DNA of 35,403 bases from an uncultured Bacteroidota bacterium (GCA_902514225.1 CABXPN010000008.1:1-35403), one strand, 5' to 3'; positions 1 through 8,954 are shown, counted from the first letter of the stretch. Numbers and translations: made by a program. The notes: generated by a model not told the origin, from the letters alone.

Positions 1-11
1 CCCCGACACTA

Positions 12-419
12 TTATTCTCCACAACCCTGTATATAAAGTATGTTAAATTCCGATACAATTAATGCTGTTTCATTTTTCAAAATATCTTTCCTTTTATGTC
101 CTATCATTTCACATTCCATAGGGAAATATTCCATCTCACAAATTGCCAAATAAAGTTCTTGTAATTCTTCCATATTTTCATTGGGGAATTCTAGACCCCA
201 TTCCTCTAAACTTTCTTCATCTTTAAAAATATGCTGTCCCTCACCATATATCCACCAACCATTATAGCTTTTTTCTTCTGTATTTTCTACTACAATTTTC
301 ACAACACTTTCAGAAGGTATTTCTTCTTTGTCATTACTTACTTTTATTTGAATATTACAAGAGAATACTAAAAGTAAAATCAGTAAAGGAAAAATAATGT
401 TATATTTATTATATGCCAT
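12..419 (-). CDS. Hypothetical lipoprotein
   Basis: A 135-residue protein of unknown function. The N-terminus is a lipoprotein signal peptide: a short polar start, a hydrophobic stretch (about residues 8-19) and a lipobox ending VFSC with Cys21 as the likely lipidated residue. The mature part is acidic, with a tryptophan-rich patch (WWIYGEG, about residue 55) and three further cysteines near the C-terminus. The ATG lies 7 nt after the nadD stop codon on the same strand, so it is probably the last gene of the yicC-gmk-nadD transcript. I recognise no family. It is likely anchored in a membrane facing the periplasm. Confidence 0.7.
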   Translation of the reverse strand: MAYNKYNIIFPLLILLLVFSCNIQIKVSNDKEEIPSESVVKIVVENTEEKSYNGWWIYGEGQHIFKDEESLEEWGLEFPNENMEELQELYLAICEMEYFPMECEMIGHKRKDILKNETALIVSEFNILYIQGCGE

Positions 420-426
420 CTTTTAT

Positions 427-996
427 CTATCTGTAAAAATTCATTTCATCCGTATAAATCCATGCTTTCTCAGGCATTAAGTACGAAATATCTTTTCCTT
501 CTTTTATAGATTTTCTGATAAAGGATGAGGATATTTCCATTTGAGGAACTCCTTCTATAAGATGTATGTTTTTATGAGATCCACTAATTTCATATCCTGG
601 CCTAGGATAAATATATACGGAATAATCCTCCAAAATTTGCTCGTAATTTTTCCATTTATGAAAGTTTTGCAAATTATCCGAACCCATAATAATCGAATAA
701 TCATTTTCAGGATATTTTTCTTTTAATCGAACCAAAGTGTCAATTGTATAGGATGGTTTTGGCATATCAAATTCAATATCAGAAACTTCTAATTTTGAAT
801 TATCCTCAATCTCAACTCTAATAATTTGTAATCGGTGGTATTGATCTAATAAACTTATTTTTTGTTTAAAGGGGTTCTGAGGAGAAACGACAAACATCAC
901 CCTGTCCAAATCAGTAAAATTGACTAAATAAGATGAGATTACCTTATGCCCAATATGAATTGGATTAAAGCTTCCAAAAAACAGACCAATTTTCAT
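427..996 (-). CDS. nadD: Nicotinate-nucleotide adenylyltransferase
   Basis: A cytoplasmic enzyme that joins nicotinate mononucleotide and ATP to form deamido-NAD in NAD biosynthesis. The 189 residues match the usual length. The N-terminal nucleotidyltransferase signature GSFNPIHIGH (residues 8-17) is intact, and the C-terminal ISSSFIRKSI segment matches the family's ISSTxIR ATP-binding motif. Its ATG overlaps the gmk stop codon by 4 nt (ATGA), which implies translational coupling with gmk. Confidence 0.95.
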   Translation of the reverse strand: MKIGLFFGSFNPIHIGHKVISSYLVNFTDLDRVMFVVSPQNPFKQKISLLDQYHRLQIIRVEIEDNSKLEVSDIEFDMPKPSYTIDTLVRLKEKYPENDYSIIMGSDNLQNFHKWKNYEQILEDYSVYIYPRPGYEISGSHKNIHLIEGVPQMEISSSFIRKSIKEGKDISYLMPEKAWIYTDEMNFYR

Positions 997-1562
997 TTTT
1001 GAGATTTAATAAAATTAGTGATTTTCTGTTTCGCTTCGTTACAAGCAATTTCAAAATCATCATTCAAAATTATACAATCAAATTCCTGATTTCTTGAAAT
1101 TTCCTCTTCCGCTTTGTTTAATCTTTTTTCTAGCATTTCTTCAGATTCCGAACCTCTGCTACTTAGTCTTTCTCTGAGAACATCAATTGATGGAGGAATG
1201 ATAAAAACAGATAAACATTCTTTAGGATATTGTTTTTTTATGTTGAGCCCTCCCACTACATCTAAATCAAAAATTACGGTTTTACCCTCATCCCAAATTC
1301 TTTTTACCTCCGATTTTAAAGTTCCGTAATACTGATTTTCATATACTTCTTCCCACTCTAAAAACTCATTTTCTTCAATCTTTTTCTTAAATCCATCGAC
1401 ACCCAAAAAATGGTAATCTTTTCCATCAATTTCTTTTTTTCTTTTCTCTCGGCTACATGCGGAAACCGAAAAAGAAAGATTAGGAATCTCTTTTAACAAA
1501 TGATGAACTATGGAAGTTTTCCCCGCTCCAGATGGAGCTGATATTACAATAAGTTTATTCAC
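993..1562 (-). CDS. gmk: Guanylate kinase
   Basis: Phosphorylates GMP to GDP with ATP, in purine nucleotide metabolism. The P-loop APSGAGKTS (residues 9-17) and the GMP-binding segment with DGKDYHFL are clear, and 189 residues is normal. The usual TTR of the GMP-binding loop reads CSR here (SACSREKR), a mild variation. The start codon appears to be GTG, placed directly after the yicC TAA. No ATG fits the conserved N-terminus better, so GTG is preferred. The gene sits between yicC and nadD in one transcript. Confidence 0.93.
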   Translation of the reverse strand: MNKLIVISAPSGAGKTSIVHHLLKEIPNLSFSVSACSREKRKKEIDGKDYHFLGVDGFKKKIEENEFLEWEEVYENQYYGTLKSEVKRIWDEGKTVIFDLDVVGGLNIKKQYPKECLSVFIIPPSIDVLRERLSSRGSESEEMLEKRLNKAEEEISRNQEFDCIILNDDFEIACNEAKQKITNFIKSQK

Positions 1563-2432
1563 TTATAAGATATTTAAAAGTTGTTCTTTTATTTTTTCTA
1601 ATTCATCTTTCATTTGTACCACAATTTTTTGCATTCCTGCATCTGCTGATTTTGAGCCAATAGTATTTATCTCCCTCCCAATTTCTTGTCCGATAAATCC
1701 TAACTTTTTCCCATTTGGAGAATCCGTTTTCATAGTTTCAATAAAATAATTCAAGTGAGCGTCTAATCTTACTTGCTCCTCTGTAATATCTTGTTTTTCT
1801 AAGTAGTAAATTAGTTCTTGCTCAAATCTGTTTTCATCAATATTTTTATTGTCTAATTCAGCAAGTTTCTCTGATAAACTCTTTTTTACCTTCTCAATTC
1901 TTCCTTTTGCAAAAGGTTCAATCTCTTTTAATAATACAGTTAACTTATTTATTCTGGAAGATACATCTTCTTCTAATTTCCCCCCTTCATCCAATCGGAA
2001 TTGTAAGATATTATCAATAGCAATATCTACTCCTTTTGCTATTTCCTCCCATTCATTTTCATCAACTTTTTCCTCTCCTTTTATTAAGGTTTCTGGCATT
2101 TTTAATAAGGTTGGAATTATATCTGATTTATCAAGTCCTAACTCCTTTTGCAAGTTCAAAATCTGATTATAATATTCCTTTATAGCCTCAGTATTTACTT
2201 TGTATTTCGTGCTAGATTCGGATTTCTCTCTCCAAATAGAAAGTTCAATTTTCCCTCTTTGTAATTTTTCTGAAAGATGCTTTCTAAGTATTATTTCTTT
2301 ATCTCTGTAAACAGATGAAATTTTTACATTAATATCAATTTGTTTGGAGTTTAGAGATCTTACTTCAATAGTGAAATTAGCATTGTTTAAGTTTAATTCG
2401 GCTTTACCATAGCCTGTCATTGATTGAATCAT
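1563..2432 (-). CDS. yicC: YicC-family endoribonuclease
   Basis: The 289 residues begin with the family signature MIQSMTGYGKAE and end with the conserved block containing GREINTIGSKS, both diagnostic of YicC/YloC. Family members studied elsewhere act as endoribonucleases in RNA turnover. It is the first gene of the yicC-gmk-nadD-lipoprotein run, and pairing of yicC with gmk is common in many bacteria. A perfect -7 box lies 17 nt upstream of the ATG and overlaps the stop codon of the preceding eamA-type gene. Confidence 0.93.
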   Translation of the reverse strand: MIQSMTGYGKAELNLNNANFTIEVRSLNSKQIDINVKISSVYRDKEIILRKHLSEKLQRGKIELSIWREKSESSTKYKVNTEAIKEYYNQILNLQKELGLDKSDIIPTLLKMPETLIKGEEKVDENEWEEIAKGVDIAIDNILQFRLDEGGKLEEDVSSRINKLTVLLKEIEPFAKGRIEKVKKSLSEKLAELDNKNIDENRFEQELIYYLEKQDITEEQVRLDAHLNYFIETMKTDSPNGKKLGFIGQEIGREINTIGSKSADAGMQKIVVQMKDELEKIKEQLLNIL

Positions 2433-2449
2433 CAGAAAATATTTTTATG

Positions 2450-2457
2450 CAAATTTA
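2450..2457 (-). promoter_or_regulatory. -7 box for yicC operon
   Basis: On the minus strand this reads TAAATTTG, a perfect match to the Bacteroidota -7 consensus TAnnTTTG. It is 17 nt before the yicC ATG and shares bases with the stop codon of the upstream transporter gene (2455-2457). Confidence 0.65.
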
Positions 2458-3360
2458 GGAAAGTTTATTCGTTTTCTGCTTTTTAGAACGAACACTTACC
2501 AAATATACCCCAACAAAAATGATAATTGCAGATATAATTTTCATTTCATTTAGAGAATCAGCACCCCTAAATATGGCAAAAAGAGTAGCTAATACGGGTT
2601 GTAAATAAATATAAATACTTACTGTGGAAGGGTTAAGCAATTTCAAGGCAGATGAGTTTAATAGGTAAGCAATTACGGTAGTACAGATTACTACAAACAA
2701 CACTTCCCAAATAATTATTGGAGGAAAACTAAGCCAATCAACAGCCATTAGTTCAGTATAACCAAAGGGCAACACATACAAAAGTCCAAAACCAAACACA
2801 TAAAACATAACCGTAATGGGGTGGTATTTCTGCATCATAGGTTTTACCAATACCAGATACAAACCATAACTTGCTGCATTAACAAACACAAACATATTCC
2901 CCAACATATAATTTGTATTACCACTCATATTCCCTCCGTTTAGGATTAAAGTACTCGCTCCTACAAAGCCAAATGCTATTCCAATTCCTTTCCTAATATT
3001 GATTTTTTCAAATAAAATAAGTGCTGACATAATGATTACTAAAACAGGATTAATAGTCATAATAATAGCGGCATTAATTGGGGTAGTTAAATTAAGTCCT
3101 TCAAAAAATAATAACTGATTAATGGCCACTCCAAAAACTCCACATATTGCCAAACGGATAATATCTTTCTTTTCCACACGCTCATTCACAAATAATAAAT
3201 AGTAGATTAAAAAAAAAGTAACCGCCCCTATAACCCTCAATAGAATAAATCCTGAAGGCTGAATAAAATCAGGCATTACATCTTTTGCAAAAGTATAATT
3301 GATAGCATAAATTAAATTTGCTATAAATATTAAAATGTGTGAAACTGACCTCCTATTCAT
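2455..3360 (-). CDS. EamA/DMT-family transporter
   Basis: A 301-residue inner-membrane protein with about ten hydrophobic helices arranged as two five-helix EamA repeats, typical of drug/metabolite transporters that export amino acids or other metabolites. The substrate cannot be told from sequence. An upstream GTG at 3420 would add 20 residues, but a perfect -7 box (3379-3386) lies inside that extension. I therefore start the gene at the ATG at 3360 (MNRRSVSHILIF). It is divergent from the PLP enzyme at 3459. Confidence 0.88.
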   Translation of the reverse strand: MNRRSVSHILIFIANLIYAINYTFAKDVMPDFIQPSGFILLRVIGAVTFFLIYYLLFVNERVEKKDIIRLAICGVFGVAINQLLFFEGLNLTTPINAAIIMTINPVLVIIMSALILFEKINIRKGIGIAFGFVGASTLILNGGNMSGNTNYMLGNMFVFVNAASYGLYLVLVKPMMQKYHPITVMFYVFGFGLLYVLPFGYTELMAVDWLSFPPIIIWEVLFVVICTTVIAYLLNSSALKLLNPSTVSIYIYLQPVLATLFAIFRGADSLNEMKIISAIIIFVGVYLVSVRSKKQKTNKLS

Positions 3361-3378
3361 GATTGTAATAATTGACTG

Positions 3379-3386
3379 CAAAAGTA
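3379..3386 (-). promoter_or_regulatory. -7 box for EamA transporter
   Basis: Minus-strand TACTTTTG matches TAnnTTTG exactly and lies 18 nt before the ATG at 3360. It decides the start codon, because the longer ORF would place the promoter inside the coding region. Confidence 0.65.
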
Positions 3387-3408
3387 AATTTATTCTTCTA
3401 AATATTAG

Positions 3409-3416
3409 TAAGTTTG
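3409..3416 (+). promoter_or_regulatory. -7 box for the PLP enzyme gene
   Basis: TAAGTTTG matches TAnnTTTG and is 42 nt before the ATG at 3459, leaving a leader of roughly 35-40 nt. Only about 20 bp separate it from the divergent transporter promoter. I see no convincing -33 TTTG at a standard distance. Confidence 0.55.
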
Positions 3417-3458
3417 CCACCTTTAAAAACCTGATTTAAAACATATAAATAAAAAGTA

Positions 3459-4604
3459 ATGAAATTCGGAACAAAAGCCATACACGCAGGTCAGGAAGCA
3501 GATCCTTCAACAGGAGCGGTAATGACTCCTATTTTTCAGACATCAACTTATAAACAATCGATCCCTGGAGAATTTAAGGGATATGAGTATTCCAGAACAG
3601 GAAACCCAACCAGAAATGCATTAGAACAAAACCTTGCCGCTTTAGAAAACGGGAAATTCGGGATTTGTTTCGGTAGTGGATTAGCAGCTATTGATGCAAT
3701 TATAAAACTATTAAAACCTGGTGATGAAGTGATTTCTACAAATGATTTATACGGAGGAACATACCGAATTTTCAATACTATTTTTGAGCCTTATGGAATT
3801 AAATTTCATTTTGTTGGAATGGATGACACTAAAAAAATAGAGTCTTTAGTAAATGAAAATACAAAAATGCTTTGGGCGGAAACACCAACAAACCCAATGC
3901 TTAATATAATTGATATTGAAAAACTTTCTGAAATTTCATCTGAAAATAATTTAATATTTGTTGTTGATAATACTTTTGCTACTCCTTATTTGCAGAGACC
4001 TTTAGATTTAGGTGCTGATATTGTAATGCATTCGCTTACAAAATATATGGGAGGTCATTCGGATGTTGTAATGGGAGCGGCTATATGTAAAGACGAGAAA
4101 TTAGCAGAAAGATTATTTCATGTTCAAAACTCATGTGGTGCTGTACCAGGTCCTCAGGATAGTTTCTTGGTTTTAAGAGGGATTAAAACACTTCATTTAA
4201 GAATGCAACGCCATTGTGAAAATGGAAAAGTAATTGCAAATTTCCTAAAAGATCATCCAAAAGTTGGTGATGTGTACTGGCCAGGATTTGAAACTCATCC
4301 AAACCATGAAATTGCTAAAAAACAAATGGATGATTTTGGAGGTATGATTTCCTTCAATCTAAAAGGTAACAAATTAGAAGATGCTATCAAGTTAGTTTCT
4401 AATACACATTTTTTTACTCTAGCAGAAAGTTTAGGTGGAGTAGAGTCTCTGATTGGACATCCTGCTTCAATGACTCATGCAGCAATACCTAAGGGAGAAA
4501 GAGAAAAAACAGGAGTTATGGATACTCTTATCAGGTTGAGTGTAGGAGTGGAAGATATTGATGACCTATTAAATGATTTGGAAAACACCTTGGATTTACT
4601 TTAA
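3459..4604 (+). CDS. Cystathionine gamma-synthase/lyase family enzyme
   Basis: A 381-residue PLP enzyme of the Cys/Met metabolism family. The internal-aldimine lysine is Lys195 in SLTKYMGGHSD, and YSRTGNPTRN (about residues 44-53) is the family's substrate/cofactor loop. Length and motifs fit both MetB (cystathionine from an activated homoserine plus cysteine) and CGL/MetC-like lyases. Sequence alone does not separate them, so no symbol is given. It is monocistronic, followed by a non-coding stretch. Confidence 0.9.
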   Translation: MKFGTKAIHAGQEADPSTGAVMTPIFQTSTYKQSIPGEFKGYEYSRTGNPTRNALEQNLAALENGKFGICFGSGLAAIDAIIKLLKPGDEVISTNDLYGGTYRIFNTIFEPYGIKFHFVGMDDTKKIESLVNENTKMLWAETPTNPMLNIIDIEKLSEISSENNLIFVVDNTFATPYLQRPLDLGADIVMHSLTKYMGGHSDVVMGAAICKDEKLAERLFHVQNSCGAVPGPQDSFLVLRGIKTLHLRMQRHCENGKVIANFLKDHPKVGDVYWPGFETHPNHEIAKKQMDDFGGMISFNLKGNKLEDAIKLVSNTHFFTLAESLGGVESLIGHPASMTHAAIPKGEREKTGVMDTLIRLSVGVEDIDDLLNDLENTLDLL

Positions 4605-4986
4605 AATCAAAGTATACTTTTTTATTTTCTTGTTTTTTTGGTTGTTTTTCTAAAATTTTATTGAAAAACTCCATAATTTTAACATTGTGGATAATTTTAG
4701 ATAGAAAAAATCATGTTTTTACACCTATGCGCTTGACTGTGTGGATGTTAAGTTAATTTTTTGCTTTTAACAATTTCTTGTTGAAAAGGATATCTTTTTT
4801 AAGTGATTGTAAATCAATAAATAACATGTATTATACTGATATTCAGAACATTAAAAACATGATATTTAATTAGTTTTTAAAGTTTTCAGAATTATAGTAT
4901 AAAACAAACTTTTATTTGTAAAGTATTAATAAATCAAAATATGTTTCTAAGTTTGAACTAATTATTAACCAAAATTTATTTTTATT
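4605..4986. other. Gene-free AT-rich region with DnaA-box-like 9-mers
   Basis: I find no gene in these 382 bases. A small palindrome followed by Ts (AAAGTATACTTT, 4610-4621) may end the upstream transcript weakly. Positions 4686-4694 read TGTGGATAA, identical to the reverse of the classical DnaA box TTATCCACA. Two imperfect relatives lie nearby (TTTTACACC near 4728 and TGTGGATGT at 4740-4748). The word TTGTTGAA at 4788-4795 recurs before the ribonucleotide reductase gene. Whether any of this is functional is unknown. Confidence 0.4.
4948..4955 (+). promoter_or_regulatory. -7 box for the small membrane protein gene
   Basis: TAAGTTTG matches TAnnTTTG, 31 nt before the ATG at 4987. A TTTG lies at 4915-4918 but is farther upstream than the usual -33 spacing. 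Confidence 0.5.
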
Positions 4987-5211
4987 ATGGACAAAGTATT
5001 TAAGTACTTTAATGACTTTTTTAAAGGTCTAACAGGATTAATCATGGGCTTATTAGCTCTTTCAATTGTAGCTGACTTCTTATTTGGATCGGGTGCAATT
5101 GCTGGAATTGATGTAATTGGAAACATTACTGCAGTTGTTACTAGTTTTGCTGGTGGTGGTGTAGTTGGATTAATTGGTCTTTTGATAGTTTGGAACTTAA
5201 TTTCTAAATAA
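4987..5211 (+). CDS. Small integral membrane protein, first of a tandem pair
   Basis: A 74-residue protein with a short charged start (MDKVFKYFNDFF), one hydrophobic helix (about 14-34), a linker with the sequence GIDVIGNI, and a second very hydrophobic helix (about 50-70). It shares layout and the D-x-IGN/D-x-VGN linker with the 70-residue protein encoded just downstream, so the two look like diverged paralogs. The function is unknown. It has its own -7 box and is followed by a strong hairpin terminator. Confidence 0.75.
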   Translation: MDKVFKYFNDFFKGLTGLIMGLLALSIVADFLFGSGAIAGIDVIGNITAVVTSFAGGGVVGLIGLLIVWNLISK

Positions 5212-5230
5212 TCAGATTATTAAGATTTTT

Positions 5231-5267
5231 AAAATAGCCCTTATTATTTAAGGGCTATTTTATTTTT
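5231..5267 (+). terminator. Intrinsic terminator between the two small genes
   Basis: A 12-bp perfect stem (AAAATAGCCCTT at 5231-5242 with AAGGGCTATTTT at 5250-5261), a 7-nt loop and a trailing T-rich tract. It lies between the tandem genes, so the second gene depends either on readthrough or on a promoter I cannot see. Confidence 0.85.
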
Positions 5268-5283
5268 TAATCAAAATAAACTT

Positions 5284-5496
5284 ATGAAAGATAAATTAAA
5301 AAAATTAAGGGAACTTATAACAGAGGTTATAGCAACTGCTTTAACTTTTCTGTGTTTAGGTATAATAGTTCAACTATTAATAAACGATACAATATTAGGA
5401 TGGGACCCTGTAGGAAATGTGAAAAATGCCGGAAGCGCATTTATTGGGATAATTGCAATTGTATTATTGTATATTCTTTTTATTAGAAAGAAGTAA
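5284..5496 (+). CDS. Small integral membrane protein, second of a tandem pair
   Basis: A 70-residue protein: a basic amphipathic start (MKDKLKKLREL), a hydrophobic helix (about 15-35), the linker WDPVGNVKNA and a second helix ending in RKK. It resembles the preceding 74-residue protein in size, topology and the DPVGN/DVIGN linker. No -7 consensus is visible in the short gap after the terminator. Its stop lies 2 bp from the convergent polA stop. The function is unknown. Confidence 0.7.
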   Translation: MKDKLKKLRELITEVIATALTFLCLGIIVQLLINDTILGWDPVGNVKNAGSAFIGIIAIVLLYILFIRKK

Positions 5497-5498
5497 TT

Positions 5499-8261
5499 TT
5501 AATGGGCTTCTAGCCAATTCCCCCCACTTCCCACATCAACAAGCAAAGGAACATTTAATGTGATTGTCTGTTCCATCTTCTCTTTTACAATTTTCATCAG
5601 AATATCTCTTTCTGATTTCTTCATGTCAAAAACAAGTTCATCATGTACTTGTAATAACATTCTTGATTCTAAATTATATTTCTTCATTTCTTCTTGAACA
5701 TCAATCATAGCCTTTTTTATAATATCGGCAGCAGATCCCTGAATTGGAGCATTTATTGAATTTCTCTCAGCAAAAGCACGCATCATTCCATTTCTGGAAT
5801 TAATATCTTTTAAATATCTTCTTCTTCCTAAAATAGTTTCAACATATTCTTTTTCTCTAGCTTGATCAATTGACCAATCCATATATTCTTTAACTTTAGG
5901 AAATTTCTCAAAATAATTATCAATTATTTCTTTTGATTCTTTTCTGCTAACTCCGATATTTTGAGAAAGACCGAAAGCTGAAATTCCATAAATAATACCA
6001 AAATTTACCGATTTTGCTTTGGACCTCATCTCTCTATCAACATCCTTAACCTCAACCTTAAATACTTTTGCAGCTGTTGCCGTGTGTATATCAACTCCAT
6101 TATTAAAAGCTTTCAACATATCTTCATCTTTACTTAAGGATGCCATAATTCTTAGTTCTATTTGAGAATAATCAGCTGCAAAAATTTCAAAATCTGAATT
6201 TCTTGGGATAAACGCTTCTCTCATTTTTCTACCTTTTTCAGTTCGGATTGGAATGTTTTGTAAATTAGGATTTACAGAACTAAGTCTTCCTGTTGATGCT
6301 ACAGATTGATTAAATGTTGTATGTATTTTTCCTGTATTTTCATCAATTAATTGAGGTAAAGCATTTACATAAGTAGAAAGCAATTTTTGTAACCCTCTAT
6401 ATTCTAAAATTAAATCTATTATCTGATGTTTCCCTTTTAACTTACTTAATGTTTCTTCTGATGTAGAATATTGACCTGATTTAGTTTTCTTTACTTTCTC
6501 AACAATTTTCATTTTATCAAATAGTATTTCTCCCATTTGTTTTGGAGAGGAAACATTAAACTCCTCACCGGATAATCTGAAAATATCTTGTTCTAAATTT
6601 TTAATGTCGGTAGTTAATTCTGCGGAGAAATTATTTAGCATTTCAACATCCAAATTAATTCCCTCTAACTCCATTTCAGATAACACCTTTAATAATGGCA
6701 TTTCAATTTTGTAAAATAATTCTATCAGGTTTAATTCGGTTAATTGTTTCTCAAAAATTTCCGAAAGCTGAAGTTGAACATCTGCTAATTCGCAAGTATA
6801 AAACTTCTTTTTATCTTCAGAAAGCTCCGAAAAACTCCTTTTATTTTTACCTTTTCCTAAAGTAGTTTGTATGTCCAAACAACTATAATCTAAATAATTT
6901 TCTGATAACACTTCCAAATCATGTCTCATATCTGCTTGTAGCAAATAATGAGCTATTGATACATCAAAAATGTTTACTATATCATTTACACCATGTTTTC
7001 TGAGTGATTTAATTTGTTCTTTTATATTAAATCCAACCTTCTTTATTTCTGGATTTTCAAATAATCTCTTTAAAAATTTTATGTTCTCTTCATTATTTTC
7101 AAAATAATACGACTTATCCTTTTGAGATGATATAGAGAATGAAATTATTTTCTGATTAAAATCTCTCAAATTATTACTTAGAGTCTGAAACGAAAACACA
7201 GCACTATTATTAATTTCCTTTAAAATTTCATCTTTCTTTTTTGATAAAACATATTTTTTGTCTGATTCCTCCTTGTTATTTGTTTTATTTACCGAAACTG
7301 AAAACATATCTAACTGGCCTTCTGTTTCCTTTTCATTCTCATCAGAAACTTCTGTTGTTTTTGATGTTATTTCAGGAACTGATGAAAAAGATAAAATTCT
7401 CTGAAGGATTGTTTTAAACTCTAATTCTTCAAATAATTCTTTAATTGCATCTATATTAAATTCTGAAAGAATCAAACTTTCTTCATCAAACTCAACAGGA
7501 ACATGAATATCAATAGTCGCAAGCCTTTTAGATAGAATTCCTTGCTCTTTTGCCTCCTCAACCTTCTCTCTTAATTTACCTTTTATTTCATGAGTATTTG
7601 CTAATAACGATTCCATAGATCCGTATTGAGCAATAAATTTTTGTGCTGTTTTCTTTCCAACTCCTGGTAGTCCAGGAATATTGTCAACGGAATCTCCCAT
7701 CATACCTAAAAAGTCAATAACCTGAGAGACTTTCTGAATTTGAAATTTTTCTAAAACTTCTTTTATCCCCCAAGTTTCTGTAGAGTTCCATTTATTTCCG
7801 GGTCTGTACATGAAAATATTTTCAGAAACAAGCTGAGCAAAATCCTTATCAGAAGTCATCATATAAACCTGAAAATCTTTCTTTTCTGCTTTTTTTGCAA
7901 TTGTTCCTATTACATCATCTGCTTCATACCCATCCAAATATAATCTTGGGATTTTCATAGAATCCAACAAACGATCAATATATGGTTTTGCTGAAATTAT
8001 TCCGTCAGGAGTTGGTTCTCTGTGCTCTTTATATTCTTTATATTCTTTATGTCGAAAAGTAGGACCTTTCCTATCAAAACAAACAGCTATATGGGTTGGT
8101 TTTTCTTTTCGTATTACTTCTAATAATGTGTTAGTAAACCCAAATATTGCTGATGTATCAACACCTTTAGAGTTTATTCTGGGGTTTTTTATAAATGCAA
8201 AATACGATCTGTAAATAAGAGCATAAGCATCTAGTAAAAATAATTTCTTTTTCTGTGTCAT
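5499..8261 (-). CDS. polA: DNA polymerase I, proofreading domain apparently inactive
   Basis: A 920-residue family A polymerase for gap filling and RNA primer removal. The N-terminal 5'-3' (FEN-like) nuclease is about residues 5-290, with the metal-binding run GYEADDVIG (111-119). The 3'-5' exonuclease-like region is about 335-510, and the polymerase is about 515-920 with motif A DYSQIELR (697-704), motif B RSKAKSVNFGIIYG (746-759) and motif C VHDE (872-875). Aligned by eye to E. coli Pol I, the exonuclease carboxylates are all gone: Asp355 and Glu357 become Gln359 and Leu361, Asp424 becomes Gln416 and Asp501 becomes Leu492. The surrounding fold and Tyr488 are kept. It should therefore polymerise and remove flaps but not proofread. 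Confidence 0.95.
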   Translation of the reverse strand: MTQKKKLFLLDAYALIYRSYFAFIKNPRINSKGVDTSAIFGFTNTLLEVIRKEKPTHIAVCFDRKGPTFRHKEYKEYKEHREPTPDGIISAKPYIDRLLDSMKIPRLYLDGYEADDVIGTIAKKAEKKDFQVYMMTSDKDFAQLVSENIFMYRPGNKWNSTETWGIKEVLEKFQIQKVSQVIDFLGMMGDSVDNIPGLPGVGKKTAQKFIAQYGSMESLLANTHEIKGKLREKVEEAKEQGILSKRLATIDIHVPVEFDEESLILSEFNIDAIKELFEELEFKTILQRILSFSSVPEITSKTTEVSDENEKETEGQLDMFSVSVNKTNNKEESDKKYVLSKKKDEILKEINNSAVFSFQTLSNNLRDFNQKIISFSISSQKDKSYYFENNEENIKFLKRLFENPEIKKVGFNIKEQIKSLRKHGVNDIVNIFDVSIAHYLLQADMRHDLEVLSENYLDYSCLDIQTTLGKGKNKRSFSELSEDKKKFYTCELADVQLQLSEIFEKQLTELNLIELFYKIEMPLLKVLSEMELEGINLDVEMLNNFSAELTTDIKNLEQDIFRLSGEEFNVSSPKQMGEILFDKMKIVEKVKKTKSGQYSTSEETLSKLKGKHQIIDLILEYRGLQKLLSTYVNALPQLIDENTGKIHTTFNQSVASTGRLSSVNPNLQNIPIRTEKGRKMREAFIPRNSDFEIFAADYSQIELRIMASLSKDEDMLKAFNNGVDIHTATAAKVFKVEVKDVDREMRSKAKSVNFGIIYGISAFGLSQNIGVSRKESKEIIDNYFEKFPKVKEYMDWSIDQAREKEYVETILGRRRYLKDINSRNGMMRAFAERNSINAPIQGSAADIIKKAMIDVQEEMKKYNLESRMLLQVHDELVFDMKKSERDILMKIVKEKMEQTITLNVPLLVDVGSGGNWLEAH

Positions 8262-8306
8262 AATTGTATGTAAAACTATAATTTTATCGTCAGAAAATAT
8301 GCTAAA

Positions 8307-8954
8307 ATGAAAAAGAATTTATCACATCTTATTAATGTAATGTTTATCCCTATTTTATTTGTTTTTGCAATTTGGTTTGTAAAGGGATACGAGCTTATTT
8401 CAGAGAATTCTTTATCAGAGCTTGCTATACATCCATGGAACACTGAAAAAATTCTAAACATACTTACTTTTCCATTGATTCATGCAGATTTTAGCCATTT
8501 ATTAAATAACACATATCCTATTATTATTTTGGGAGGTATTATTTCATCTGTTTACAAAGAAATCTCAAATCGTGTTTTCTTATTGTCTTATGTTTTGAGT
8601 GGAATGATTTTCTGGGGATTAGGAGATTCAACCCCTGTAATAGGAGCAAGTGGAGTTGTTTATGCTTTAGGTTCTTTTATTTTAGTTAGTGGATTTATTA
8701 AAAAACAGCCAAGACTTGCAATGCTTTCTTTCTTAATTATATTTCTTAATTTTTTTAATTTGTGGGGGATAATTGAAATAGAAAAAGACAATATTTCTCA
8801 AACTGCACATCTTTCAGGTGTAATTGCAGGCTTAATAATTGCTTTTATTTATAGGAAGAAAGGTCCACAAGCAAAAATATATAATTATGAATTAGAAGAA
8901 GAATTAGAAAGAAAAGTTATGGATATAAATTACAGTTATAAAAAAGATGATTAA
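8307..8954 (+). CDS. Rhomboid-family intramembrane serine protease
   Basis: A 215-residue membrane protein with about six hydrophobic segments. The catalytic signature is complete: GASG with Ser115, His168 in TAHLSG, and the oxyanion-side pair His64/Asn68 in SHLLNN. It should cleave membrane proteins within the bilayer; the substrate is unknown. It is divergent from polA across 45 bp, and its stop overlaps that of the convergent DUF2061 gene by 4 bp. Confidence 0.9.
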   Translation: MKKNLSHLINVMFIPILFVFAIWFVKGYELISENSLSELAIHPWNTEKILNILTFPLIHADFSHLLNNTYPIIILGGIISSVYKEISNRVFLLSYVLSGMIFWGLGDSTPVIGASGVVYALGSFILVSGFIKKQPRLAMLSFLIIFLNFFNLWGIIEIEKDNISQTAHLSGVIAGLIIAFIYRKKGPQAKIYNYELEEELERKVMDINYSYKKDD

